From: Herpetosiphon llansteffanensis
GTDB lineage: Bacteria > Chloroflexota > Chloroflexia > Chloroflexales > Herpetosiphonaceae
Direction of reading: 5' to 3'
DNA length: 64,000 nucleotides
Assembly: GCF_003205875.1 (NCBI RefSeq)
Contig: NZ_PUBZ01000076.1
Coordinates: 1 to 64,000 of the forward strand
Below, in pieces: positions 16,844 through 25,265 of this stretch. The notes below the pieces were generated by a model that had not been told where the DNA came from, did no database searches, and was given only the letters and a program-made list of their open reading frames with translations. Numbering within the stretch: position 1 is the first letter of the stretch; each line of letters starts with the position of its first letter. A program made the position numbers and the translations under genes.

Positions 16844-17485
16844 CTACGGGGTTATAGAGATCAATCCAACGACGCTGATGGCAAGGCCTATCCACGTTGC
16901 GACTGTAATTTTTACCCAATCGTTAGGTCGTTGGGCCATTTTTCTAACTTCGGACAGTTGAGCTAATGCAGTTGCCAAGGCAATGAGCGCAATGCTCGCA
17001 ATCAAATGCAGCCTGCTGATTAAATCTTGATGGCTACTTGATATAATCCGTGGTTCAATGATGAACATAAAGATCGCTATGCTTGCCCAGCTTATAAAGG
17101 TTGTGATCAAACCGGTTTTTAATATCCATGGCCAGAATGAAACCAGCTTGTCTAATCCATCGCGTTGGGCGATAGATCCAACCATTGCACTCAAGCCAAT
17201 GATTGCCCCTAGTATCCCAATTGAAAGCGTTGGATTAAGCTTTGGTTTATCGAGCCAGTCAAGGTTGAAGGGCTCATACACGGCGACCATGAGTATGCAA
17301 ATCACGAATCCATAGAACACTGCAAAAGCGAACATAAAGGCCAGTACGTTATAGCCAAACCAGCGCCTCCAACGTGTGGGCTGCTTCACGTTTTGGCTTG
17401 GAACCTGATAGCTTGGGGCTTGATTATTAAGCTGTTGGGGCTGATTGGCAGCATTTAATCTGGTGCTTAATGGTTGATCTGCCAT
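16844..17485 (-). CDS. Y-x-VP membrane protein family, member 8
   Basis: 213 residues, first gene of the array in transcription order. [11 protein letters not shown]...PSYQVPSQN, then [18 protein letters not shown] and hydrophobic segments about 43-68, 88-108, 122-145, 155-172 and 188-212. The turn before the last helix reads [17 protein letters not shown]. The ATG at 17485 follows AGGAGAG; an earlier in-frame start at 17587 overlaps the VanW gene. No sorting or catalytic motif is visible, and function is unknown. Confidence 0.8.
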   Translation of the reverse strand: MADQPLSTRLNAANQPQQLNNQAPSYQVPSQNVKQPTRWRRWFGYNVLAFMFAFAVFYGFVICILMVAVYEPFNLDWLDKPKLNPTLSIGILGAIIGLSAMVGSIAQRDGLDKLVSFWPWILKTGLITTFISWASIAIFMFIIEPRIISSSHQDLISRLHLIASIALIALATALAQLSEVRKMAQRPNDWVKITVATWIGLAISVVGLISITP

Positions 17486-17505
17486 CGTTCTCTCCTCTGC
17501 ATATA

Positions 17506-17534
17506 CCAACGAGCGCCCTGAGGACGCTCGTTGG
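17506..17534. terminator. GC-rich hairpin between the VanW gene and the membrane array
   Basis: CCAACGAGCG (17506-17515) pairs perfectly with CGCTCGTTGG (17525-17534) around 9 bases. It lies between two minus-strand genes and could end VanW transcription, although no T-run follows, so Rho-independent function is uncertain. Confidence 0.6.
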
Positions 17535-17564
17535 TTCGTTCGCTTAACGTTAGATAGATTGCGC

Positions 17565-19007
17565 CTATGGATGGCGAGGTGGTGCAATCGTCACGCCTGC
17601 TGGTGGCTTGACTCCCGGCCCGTACAAATAGAAATCTTCCCATGGGTAGTAGCGGGTGAAGAAGCGTTCGCGATTGGTTGCGCCATTGGCATTGGTGATG
17701 ACGCGATACATCGTCACATCCATGCCAGCCCGACCATGGACAAGTTGCTCAACCGCACCACGGCGCATGGTTTTGTCGTATTGCCAAACCGGTTTGCCTG
17801 GTTGTTGCTCATTGGAGTAGGTTGGGCCTTCCATGCTGGCGCGCCGGCCATCGCCATAGCCCCACAACGTGAAGGTTACCCGACCTGCGCTGGTGTCGGT
17901 ATCCGTCCACATGAAAATATCGGTGCCTAAATCGTTCTTCCAGCGGAAATCGACCTCGGGCACGAACACAGTTGCATCGAAGCCCAAAATATTTTCATAG
18001 TAGTAGACGATGTAGCTATGGCCGTAGCGCTCGACAATTGGCAAGCCGCTGTTGAAAACAGCCCGATACATGGTGGTTGAAACTTGACATAAACCGCCGC
18101 CAACCACTTTTTCGAGCTTACCATTGACAATCGCATAGCCATCGGTAAAGCCAGCTTCTTCGGAAACATCGCCAACATTTTGGTTGAACGAAAAGACTTG
18201 GCCAGCTTTGACGGTAATGCCTTTGAAGCGATCAGCCGAGCGCTTGATGTTGTTAATCCGTTCGGCGTTCGAACCGCGATAGTAGGTCGTTGCACCGCCG
18301 AGTTTTTGCACTTCGCGGGCTGGCTTCAGCAAATTTTGATCAATGCCCATACGGGTGATGTATTGTTTGCCCAAAAGCCCTTGCTGAATTTCCCACTTGG
18401 TGCCAGCGTGCTCTGGATGCCATTCCATCCGGGCGCGTTCAAAATATTGCACGGTATAGGTTTGGCCATCTTCGGCGTTAACTTCGGAGAATTCCTCACT
18501 AATTGGGTAGCCAAAGGTGTACAAGCCACCATGGTTGGTCCAATAATCGCGGAAGCCACCGCCTAATGAGTGCCCCGACTCAGGATAGAAGGTTGCGCCT
18601 TCGTAGCTTGGGCCAGTGCGCCAAGCGAATGGCTCTTCAGCTTCGCGACCTTCGGCGGCAACCGCGCCCAAACGGGTGGCCAAAATATAATAATCAGTAT
18701 CCTTGTTTTCAGGGTGAATTTCCAAGCGAGCGCGCTCGAAATATTGCACCTGAACCCCATTCTCCCAAATCACTTCGGTTAATGGCAAGCCAAACACTTC
18801 GAGATCGCCTTGGCGTTCGTAGAAGCGTTTTACATCAAACGAGATGTTGTGGCCCGTTGCCGGAAAATAGCGATACGGCTCCCATGCAGTAGTTTGTTGG
18901 GCCTGCACGGCAGCACTAACTGGAGCTGTTGGTACTGCTGGGGCAAGCCCAAAGAGTGCCAATCCCAAGACCAGTGACGGTACAATCCGCCAACGTTGAC
19001 CTGGCAT
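17565..19007 (-). CDS. VanW-family secreted protein
   Basis: 480 residues. An N-terminal signal peptide (about 1-35, LVLGLALFGLAPAVP, cleavage near VSAAVQA) is followed by two related repeats, each ending in VQYFERARLE-hydrophobic-HPE (about 85 and 190 residues in) and containing DLEVFGLPLTE and LYTFGYPISEE, resembling LGFP-type cell-wall repeats. Residues about 240-400 form the VanW domain (IKRSADRFKGITVKAGQVFSFN, GGGLCQVSTTMYRAVF). VanW proteins accompany some vancomycin-resistance clusters, but their activity is not established. ATG 19007 follows GGGAGA. It probably acts at the cell surface. No van genes are adjacent, so resistance cannot be inferred. Confidence 0.85.
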   Translation of the reverse strand: MPGQRWRIVPSLVLGLALFGLAPAVPTAPVSAAVQAQQTTAWEPYRYFPATGHNISFDVKRFYERQGDLEVFGLPLTEVIWENGVQVQYFERARLEIHPENKDTDYYILATRLGAVAAEGREAEEPFAWRTGPSYEGATFYPESGHSLGGGFRDYWTNHGGLYTFGYPISEEFSEVNAEDGQTYTVQYFERARMEWHPEHAGTKWEIQQGLLGKQYITRMGIDQNLLKPAREVQKLGGATTYYRGSNAERINNIKRSADRFKGITVKAGQVFSFNQNVGDVSEEAGFTDGYAIVNGKLEKVVGGGLCQVSTTMYRAVFNSGLPIVERYGHSYIVYYYENILGFDATVFVPEVDFRWKNDLGTDIFMWTDTDTSAGRVTFTLWGYGDGRRASMEGPTYSNEQQPGKPVWQYDKTMRRGAVEQLVHGRAGMDVTMYRVITNANGATNRERFFTRYYPWEDFYLYGPGVKPPAGVTIAPPRHP

Positions 19008-19071
19008 AGTCCATTCTCCCAATTGCTAGTGATTCAGTATTAGGTCATTGTACGCGTCAGTTAAGCTTGCG

Positions 19072-19545
19072 TCAATGGTGAGAATTGGTGATTGATGGCT
19101 GGTTGCCCCAATCGTAATTGTATTTGCTGAGCTTCAAAACTTGCCATGGTTCAACCCGTTGTACACCTGGCAAGGGCGCAATATGGTCGGCCAAAAGGTC
19201 TAACAACTCATCGGTTGAGCGCAACCATGCTTCTAACACAACATCATAACTGCCCAACGTTAGGCCCACAAAATGCACATTTGGCAAATTGCATAACGCT
19301 TGTTCAATCTGGCGTTGATAGGCGCGATCGATTTGCATGCCGATGATTGCCACCACTTGATAGCCTAAGGCATAGGGCGAAGCAACTGCCACAATCTTAA
19401 TCAAACCGTCTTCGACCAAACGCTCAATGCGGCGGCGCACGGTTGGCTCGCTGCTGCCAACTTTGCTGGCAATTGCCCGATTGGGGAGGCGGGCATCGGT
19501 TTGCAAGACTTCTAAAATGGCATGATCAAGCTCGTCCATTGTCAT
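19072..19545 (-). CDS. Lrp/AsnC-family transcriptional regulator
   Basis: 157 residues. An N-terminal winged HTH (about 2-50; LDHAILEVLQTDARLPNRAIASKVG, EPTVRRRIERLVEDGLI) is followed by an AsnC-type RAM effector domain (about 65-145; IGMQIDR, VHFVGLTLGSYDVVLEAWL). Family members bind amino acids and form octamers. ATG 19545 has GGAGG upstream. An in-frame start at 19599 lies within the operator-like repeat. It is divergent from the SMR exporter, which it may control, and it probably autoregulates. Confidence 0.92.
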   Translation of the reverse strand: MTMDELDHAILEVLQTDARLPNRAIASKVGSSEPTVRRRIERLVEDGLIKIVAVASPYALGYQVVAIIGMQIDRAYQRQIEQALCNLPNVHFVGLTLGSYDVVLEAWLRSTDELLDLLADHIAPLPGVQRVEPWQVLKLSKYNYDWGNQPSITNSHH

Positions 19546-19566
19546 AACGTATTCCTCCAATGTGGA

Positions 19567-19615
19567 CTGACGAAACACACTCTTCGGGGTTTGGCACAAT
19601 GACGTTTTTCGTCAG
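19567..19615. promoter_or_regulatory. Candidate operator: CTGACGAAA ... TTTCGTCAG inverted repeat
   Basis: Perfect 9-bp inverted repeats at 19567-19575 and 19607-19615 are separated by 31 bases. A further TGACG (19600-19604) also faces CGTCA (19610-19614) around TTTTT. Three spaced copies of the same core in the intergenic region next to an Lrp-type gene fit the multi-site wrapping used by that family. No guanidine riboswitch consensus was recognised here. Confidence 0.55.
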
Positions 19616-19725
19616 CATTTTGTTCCCAAATTTGTTAGGATCATTGCATATCGTTGAACTGATGATTAATTTGGGCTATGCGACGCTGCATGCGCTTGAT
19701 TAATTCCAATTTTAGGAGTTTCACA

Positions 19726-20052
19726 ATGGCTTGGTTTTATTTAGTCGTGGCAGGTGTTTTAGAAATCGGTTGGGCTCTTGGCTTGAAATATAGCGAAGGG
19801 CTAACTAAACTTGGCCCAAGCATTGCCACTGGCGTGATGTTACTGGGGAGCATGGCGCTGTTGGGGATGGCCTTGCGTGATCTGCCCTTAGGCACCGCCT
19901 ATGCAATCTGGACTGGGATTGGCACGGCGGGCACGGCAATTTTGGGCATCTGGCTGTTTGGCGAATCGGCCCAGCCTTTGCGCTTGGCCTGTTTGGTGAT
20001 GATTGTTGCAGGTATTATCGGGCTAAAATTCTTGGGTGGCAAGCCTGCCTAA
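19726..20052 (+). CDS. SMR-family exporter, Gdx (SugE) type
   Basis: 108 residues with four membrane helices, antiparallel homodimer expected. It carries the essential Glu13 (VLEIGWALGLKYSEG) and the Gdx signature pattern around LPLGTAYAIWTGIG, then LFGESAQPLRL. Gdx members export guanidinium in exchange for protons, while Qac members export hydrophobic cations; the GWALGLKYSEG segment favours Gdx. ATG 19726 follows AGGAG; the earlier in-frame ATG 19678 is not family-like. It is divergent from the Lrp-type regulator. Confidence 0.88.
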   Translation: MAWFYLVVAGVLEIGWALGLKYSEGLTKLGPSIATGVMLLGSMALLGMALRDLPLGTAYAIWTGIGTAGTAILGIWLFGESAQPLRLACLVMIVAGIIGLKFLGGKPA

Positions 20053-20062
20053 GCTGGTAATA

Positions 20063-20222
20063 TTGAAGATCCCCTCACCCCAACCCCTCTCCCGTGGCGC
20101 GGGAGAGGGGCTTTAAACGGTGGTTTTACCGCAATGTGTTGGCAAACAATCGTGGCTCCCCCTCGCTCGCGTTCAGTGGGAGAGGGGGCTGGGGGGTGAG
20201 GGGCTTTAATCCTACCCTTGTA
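20063..20222. mobile_element. MITE-like repeat, partial copy
   Basis: Non-coding. It shares the opposed arms CCCTCACCCCAACCCC and GGGGGGTGAGGGGC with the elements at 3261, 5505 and 12777, and ends in CCTACCCTTGTAA as the 3261 element does. The matching left terminal repeat is missing, so the copy is truncated or recombined. Confidence 0.65.
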
Positions 20223-20246
20223 AAGTCTCTACAGGATATTGGCAAT

Positions 20247-22244
20247 TTAGCCATGCAAATGCACGGTTAGGCACGTCCCTTCACCAACCACACTATCCAC
20301 ATCGAGCGTGCCACCAAGTTCTCCGGCGCGCTCCGACATACTGGTTAGCCCCAAATGTCGTCCGCTGCGCTCCAATAAATCTGGGTCAAAGCCACAACCA
20401 TTATCTTTTACCATTAAGGTTGTCGATTTGCTGGCAAAGCTAAAGCTGACTCGCACGTTGGTTGCTTGGGCATGGCGCAACGCATTTGAAATCGCTTCTT
20501 GGGCAATGCGATACAAGCCAGCAGCGTGGGATGGGCTGAGCACTGAATCCTCGCCCTCACACTCCAAATTAATTGCCACATCTTGGGCATTCAAGCTAGC
20601 AATATGTTCATGCAACGATTTGATAATGCCATGTTCTTGCAACGGCGTTGGCCGCAATTGCAAGAGCAACTCACGCATTTCGCCAAGCGATTGATGGGCC
20701 GCAGCTTTCAAGCGATCAATTTGGGTGGCCGCCCGCACTGGGTTGCGCTCCACTTGGGCGCGGGCAGCTTCAGCAGTCAAGGTCATGCTAAACAATGTTT
20801 GGGTGACCGAATCATGCAATTCACGGGCTAAGCGTGAGCGCTCTTCTGCTTGGGCTGCACGGCGAGCTTGATCATACAAACGAGCTTGCTCAATCGCGAT
20901 TGCCGCCGAGGTAGCCAAGCCTTCGGCCAAAACCAATTGCTGCGGCCCAAACGGGGCATCACGATCAGGCGTTGCCACCAACACAACCCCTAAAACTTGC
21001 TCCTTGATGCTCAATGGCAAGGCCAACAAGGTTTGGTAGGGAATCGTTGGCGAAACCGCATGAATTACGCGTGCGCAGCCTTGCTTGATGACTTTGGCCA
21101 AGGTTGGTTCGTTGCTCAGCGAGGTTGGGTTGGCCCAGCGCATGCGCAGATAATTGTGGTCGCCCATTGCACCTGCTTGGGGAGTCAAGCGCTCGCCCTG
21201 TTCATCAAGCAACAACACCAACACATCTTCAGCATGCAAGGCCTCGCCAATCGCGGCGGCGGCGCGTAACAACACTTCGGGCAAGTGCAAGGTCGAGCCA
21301 ACCGTACGGGTCATTTCCAACAGCAAGGCCATTTCGGTGGCGCGCCGTTCTGCTGCCGCAAATAAATGCGAATTGTGCAAGGCCAAAGCTGCTTGATTGG
21401 CAAAATTGGCAACTAAGTGGCCATCATCGGCGGTGTAGGCATTTTCGCGATGGCTATCGATCGTCAGAATCCCAACCGTGCGTTCGCCAACGCGCAATGC
21501 AACTCCAATCCATGAACGAATTGGCCCAGGTTGCATCACAAACGAAGGATCTTTGCGCACATCGCCCAACACCACTGGCCCAGGCGAGCCAACCACCCGC
21601 CGCGCTAGTTCATTTTCGGGCACTGAAATGCGCAAATCATAGACTTCATTGTTCATGCCACGGGCAGCAATCACCTGCAACTCATCATCTTCGAGTTGTT
21701 GCACCGAGGCGCTATCGAAGGTAACCACCCGTTCAAGTTGGCGCAGAATACAAGCCAGCACTTCATCACGATCAAGCGTGGCATTCAAGGCAACTGAAAC
21801 TTCGTTCAAGGCGGTCAATTGCGCCACATACGAACGAGTATCATCGAGCAGGGTTTGCAACTGATTGGTCGATTGATCGCGCTCGGCGGTGCGTTCGTCG
21901 ATGCGGCGTTGCAGGCGTTGATGCGATTGTTGCAAATCTTCGTAGGCCCGTTCGAGCGTGGCATAATCAGCTTGGATGCTGTTATATTCGCTGTCGAGGG
22001 CGCTATGCGCTTGAGCCAATACCATGCGTTCGCGTTCGGTGCGTTGAATGCTCGTCCAGGCTTGGCCCAGCAATAAGCTCAATGAGCCAAGCGTAATCAA
22101 TAATGCCAGCCAGTGTGGGGCAATCCAGAGCCAGCCAACCCCAATTAATACGCCAAGCGTTGCCAAGCCAAAACTCATGGCTGGGGTTAATCGGGGTTGT
22201 GGGGTGGGTCGTGCTTGATTGGTTGGGGCATCAAGAACACGCAT
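20247..22244 (-). CDS. GAF-domain sensor histidine kinase (HisKA_3/NarX type)
   Basis: 665 residues. Order: two N-terminal membrane helices (about 24-70), a coiled coil (about 75-135), GAF 1 (about 145-290; WIGVALRVGERTVGILTID), GAF 2 (about 310-460; LLALPLSIKEQVLGVVLV), HisKA_3 (SRLARELHDSVTQTLFSM, phospho-acceptor His in RELHDS) and an HATPase_c domain (NALRHAQATNVRV N box, DNGCGFDP, GRHLGLTSMSERAGELGG). Such kinases pair with NarL/LuxR-type regulators, and none is adjacent. The OmpR-type regulator at 25.3 kb is not the expected partner class. ATG 22244 follows AAGGAG; earlier starts overlap coaE. Confidence 0.9.
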   Translation of the reverse strand: MRVLDAPTNQARPTPQPRLTPAMSFGLATLGVLIGVGWLWIAPHWLALLITLGSLSLLLGQAWTSIQRTERERMVLAQAHSALDSEYNSIQADYATLERAYEDLQQSHQRLQRRIDERTAERDQSTNQLQTLLDDTRSYVAQLTALNEVSVALNATLDRDEVLACILRQLERVVTFDSASVQQLEDDELQVIAARGMNNEVYDLRISVPENELARRVVGSPGPVVLGDVRKDPSFVMQPGPIRSWIGVALRVGERTVGILTIDSHRENAYTADDGHLVANFANQAALALHNSHLFAAAERRATEMALLLEMTRTVGSTLHLPEVLLRAAAAIGEALHAEDVLVLLLDEQGERLTPQAGAMGDHNYLRMRWANPTSLSNEPTLAKVIKQGCARVIHAVSPTIPYQTLLALPLSIKEQVLGVVLVATPDRDAPFGPQQLVLAEGLATSAAIAIEQARLYDQARRAAQAEERSRLARELHDSVTQTLFSMTLTAEAARAQVERNPVRAATQIDRLKAAAHQSLGEMRELLLQLRPTPLQEHGIIKSLHEHIASLNAQDVAINLECEGEDSVLSPSHAAGLYRIAQEAISNALRHAQATNVRVSFSFASKSTTLMVKDNGCGFDPDLLERSGRHLGLTSMSERAGELGGTLDVDSVVGEGTCLTVHLHG

Positions 22245-22263
22245 AACTGGCTCCTTACTATGG

Positions 22264-22872
22264 TTAATCATGGCGTTGAATCGCCAAAAATGCTTGTTCA
22301 ACTTGGCGGCGTGTATCCGCGAGCGAACCGCTATTATCAATTACAACATCAGCATGGGCGATTTTATCGGCCTGACTATTTTGAGCATTAATCCGTAGCA
22401 AGGCTTCGGCTTCGCACATTCCACGGTGTTCGATCAAGCGGGCCAATTGGATAGCTGGGTCGGCGCTCACCACCCAAACTGCATCACACATGGCCGGATA
22501 GCCACTTTCGATCAGTTTAATTGCATCGATCACGACGACTTTGGTTTGCAATTGCTGTTGGGTTTCCAGCCAAGCCAGAATGTATTGGCGCACTGCTGGA
22601 TGCACCAAGGCTTCCAACCGCCGCAATTGGGCTTGATCGGCAAATACGATTTGGCCAAGGGCTTGGCGATTAATTGGCTGGCCCAACGTTTGGTTTTGCA
22701 CAATTGCTAGACCAAAGGCTTCAACGATTGGCAGATAGGCGCTACCGTCAGGCGCTTGTACTTGATGCACCACTGCATCAGCATCACAAACCGCTGCGCC
22801 TAATTCTTGCAGCATCGCCACAACCGTGCTTTTGCCACATGCAATATTGCCAGTTAATCCAATTCGATACAT
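22264..22872 (-). CDS. coaE: Dephospho-CoA kinase
   Basis: Last step of coenzyme A synthesis, ATP-dependent phosphorylation of the 3'-OH of dephospho-CoA. The 202-residue product has the P-loop GNIACGKS (residues 8-15; one residue differs from the usual G-x-I-G-S/C-GKS), DADAVVHQ (Asp of the catalytic DAD), and the later VVIDAIKLIESG and NS-G-S-L segments. It is cytoplasmic and of normal length. The histidine kinase gene follows after 19 bases. Confidence 0.95.
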   Translation of the reverse strand: MYRIGLTGNIACGKSTVVAMLQELGAAVCDADAVVHQVQAPDGSAYLPIVEAFGLAIVQNQTLGQPINRQALGQIVFADQAQLRRLEALVHPAVRQYILAWLETQQQLQTKVVVIDAIKLIESGYPAMCDAVWVVSADPAIQLARLIEHRGMCEAEALLRINAQNSQADKIAHADVVIDNSGSLADTRRQVEQAFLAIQRHD

Positions 22873-23140
22873 ACAAGCCCTTAATAAAGGATGAATTATG
22901 AATTATGAATTATGAAGTTTTTAACCACGAAGGACACGAAGAGCACTAAGGCACTAGGCTTGTGGCACTAAGCTAGCGGAACAATTGTTGGTATTTTCAA
23001 ACAATCTCCGCTAGCCGATAGCCTTCATCCTATAGCCATAACTCTCTGCGCCTCTGCGTTAAAACCTTCGTGCTTTTGATTTCTGCCTTCTGCCTTTTGA
23101 TTTAGCCTTCATCCCTCATAATTCATCCTTCATAATTTAC
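22873..23140. repeat. Intergenic repeats: AATTATG array, palindrome copy B, CATCCTT-like repeats
   Basis: No gene. Upstream of coaE there is a triple GAATTAT array (about 22892-22915), an 'ACCACGAAGGACACGAAGAGC' type tract near 22924 (quoted as a type, one base over the core), a palindrome GCTAGCGGA (22972-22980) / TCCGCTAGC (23007-23015) whose loop resembles that of the 2984 palindrome, and degenerate TTCATCC units at 23107-23135. Confidence 0.75.
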
Positions 23141-25090
23141 TTAGGCTCCGACTTCCTCGGCCAATTGCTCCCAGCGGGCATACAAATCGCAGAGTTGCTT
23201 TTCGAGCGCGGCGTATTGGCTACCAAGCTCGCCAATTTTGCGTGTATCTTGCTTGGTTGAGGCCTGCATAATTTCTGCATCAAGCGCAGCTTTGCGTTGC
23301 TCCAATGTGGCAATTTCACGCTCAAGATTTTGCAGTTGGCGTTTGGCGCTGGCTGGCACTGGCGTGGGATTAGCTTTGTTGGCCTTGGTTTGGCGCTCGG
23401 CGGCGCGTTTGGCCTCGATGGCGGCGGCTTCAGCAGCGCGGCGTTCGTTTTCACGCTGGGCTGCTAAGGCCGAATAATTGCCCGGGAAGCGGGTAATGCT
23501 ACCATCATCATTCACCAACCACAAGGTATCAGCAACCGCATCAATAAAATAGCGGTCGTGCGAGACAAAGAGTAATGTACCATTAAAATCATTAAGTACA
23601 CCTTCAAGTGCTTCGCGGGCCTGAATATCCAAGTGGTTGGTTGGTTCGTCGAGCATCAAAAAGTTGCCGCCGTTGAGCATCAACTGCGATAACGCGACGC
23701 GCGAACGCTCGCCCCCAGAAAGATCGCGAATTTGCTTGAACACATCGTCGCTGGTAAACAAGAAGTTGCCGAGCATTGTGCGCGCGCGGGTTTCGCCCAT
23801 TTGCGGGTTATGGCGCAGCACTTCATCTAAAATCGTATTTTTGAAATCAAGCCCTTCGTGGCCTTGAGCATAGTAGCCAAGTTGCACATTGGCCCCAACC
23901 TCAAAGCTGCCAGCGAGCGGCTTAAGTTGATCAACCACGGTTTTGAGCAAGGTTGATTTGCCGCTGCCATTTGGCCCAAGCAACGCCACCCGTTCGCCAC
24001 GCATCACATACAATTCATCAAATTGCAATAGAGTGGTGTTTTGGCCGTTCTCGGTGTAGCCAACGCCAAGTTGCTCTAAAGCCAGCACCACATCACCAGA
24101 ACGAAGATTGGTCTGCAAAGCAAATTTCAACTCTTTGCGACGTTGCGGGCCTTCTATTGCCTTGACATGGCCGTGAATGCTATTCCAGCCTTCTTTGAAG
24201 CGGTTGAGCCGACGTTCGCGGCCTTTGGCTTCGCGCGCGCGCACCCCAGCCTTGAAGCGCCGAATAAACTCTTCGGTTTTGGCGATCATCTGCTGTTGGG
24301 CTTCAAATTCTTTGGCCAACCGTTCCATGCGTTCAGCTTTAATTGTTTGATATTTTGAATATGAGGCGGCGTAATCTTGCAAGCGGCCCCATTCCATTTC
24401 CCATGTGCGGTTTGAAACGCGGTCGAGGAAGTAGCGGTCGTGGGAAATAACGATTAATGTGCCATCCCATTCGCGCAAAAAGCTTTCGAGCCATTCCAAG
24501 GCCGCCATATCGAGGTGGTTGGTTGGTTCATCGAGCAAGAGAATATCGGGATCGCCGAGCAACGCCACTGCCAGCGCAGCGCGGGTACGTTGGCCACCGC
24601 TAAACTGAGCGATTGGCTGCGTCCACTGGGCATCAGTAAAGCCAAGCCCTTGAATGGTGCGGGTGATGCGATGTTCTTTTTCGTAGCCGCCAGCATGCTC
24701 ATAGCGATGTTGCAACTCGCCATAACGCTCCATTGCCTGCTCCCACTGCGGATCATCGGGATTGGCGATGGTTACTTCGAGCTGGCGCATTTCATCTTCG
24801 ATGCTGCTCAGGGCGGCAAAAGCGGCGTGCGCTTCGCGCTCCAAGGTCGAATTGGGGGCAAACGTCGCTTCTTGGGCTTGATAGGTGACGCGCAAACCGC
24901 GTGAGCGATGCAAGGCACCTTCGCTGGCGCTATCGATGCCAGCAATAATTTTCATCAACGTCGATTTACCAGCTCCGTTAACCCCAACTAAGGCAATTTT
25001 ATCGCCACGGGCCACTTGGAACGAAATAGCTTGAAATATTTGATCGGCTCCAAACCATTTGCCGAGATCATTTGCAATTAAGACAGACAT
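23141..25090 (-). CDS. ABC-F ATPase (Uup/EttA-like)
   Basis: 649-residue duplicated ABC ATPase without membrane domain, of the family that acts on ribosomes. First cassette about 1-250 (Walker A GVNGAGKS, signature FSGGQRTRAALA, Walker B LLLDEPTNHLD), a linker coiled coil (about 250-320, PtIM position), second cassette about 325-545 (GPNGSGKS, LSGGERSRVALS, LMLDEPTNHLD), then an Ala/Glu/Lys-rich coiled coil (about 565-645) as in Uup. Resistance to ribosomal antibiotics is possible for the family, but nothing specific shows it. ATG 25090 follows TGAGGAG; 25162 is an unlikely upstream start. Confidence 0.93.
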   Translation of the reverse strand: MSVLIANDLGKWFGADQIFQAISFQVARGDKIALVGVNGAGKSTLMKIIAGIDSASEGALHRSRGLRVTYQAQEATFAPNSTLEREAHAAFAALSSIEDEMRQLEVTIANPDDPQWEQAMERYGELQHRYEHAGGYEKEHRITRTIQGLGFTDAQWTQPIAQFSGGQRTRAALAVALLGDPDILLLDEPTNHLDMAALEWLESFLREWDGTLIVISHDRYFLDRVSNRTWEMEWGRLQDYAASYSKYQTIKAERMERLAKEFEAQQQMIAKTEEFIRRFKAGVRAREAKGRERRLNRFKEGWNSIHGHVKAIEGPQRRKELKFALQTNLRSGDVVLALEQLGVGYTENGQNTTLLQFDELYVMRGERVALLGPNGSGKSTLLKTVVDQLKPLAGSFEVGANVQLGYYAQGHEGLDFKNTILDEVLRHNPQMGETRARTMLGNFLFTSDDVFKQIRDLSGGERSRVALSQLMLNGGNFLMLDEPTNHLDIQAREALEGVLNDFNGTLLFVSHDRYFIDAVADTLWLVNDDGSITRFPGNYSALAAQRENERRAAEAAAIEAKRAAERQTKANKANPTPVPASAKRQLQNLEREIATLEQRKAALDAEIMQASTKQDTRKIGELGSQYAALEKQLCDLYARWEQLAEEVGA

Positions 25091-25206
25091 TAGCGGATGC
25101 TCCTCAAGGTTTTCCCCATGATACCATTGCTTTAAGTTTTGGCTATCAGTCTTGAGGAGCACGCCTACTTGCTGCGTTCGGTCGAGCAGGAGCCGCTAAA
25201 ATGCCA

Positions 25207-25238
25207 AAGCGGCGCGATCGTCGTTGATCGTGCCGCTT
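25207..25238. terminator. Hairpin between the response regulator and ABC-F genes
   Basis: AAGCGGCGCGATC pairs with GATCGTGCCGCTT around GTCGTT, one mismatch. It lies downstream of the response regulator gene on the minus strand, in front of the ABC-F gene. A short T-rich run (CATTTTA) follows on the minus strand, so it may terminate the regulator transcript. Confidence 0.65.
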
Positions 25239-25265
25239 ATTCCTCAAGCCACAAGCAAACCTGGT

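Noticed and set aside
17565-19007. Vancomycin resistance locus (VanW and, elsewhere, VanZ)
   Set aside because: VanW and VanZ domain proteins are widespread, are 33 kb apart here, and no vanHAX-type genes are present.
19600-19725. Guanidine riboswitch upstream of the SMR gene
   Set aside because: No guanidine-I, -II or -III signature that I know could be matched; only a TGACG-TTTTT-CGTCA hairpin is present.
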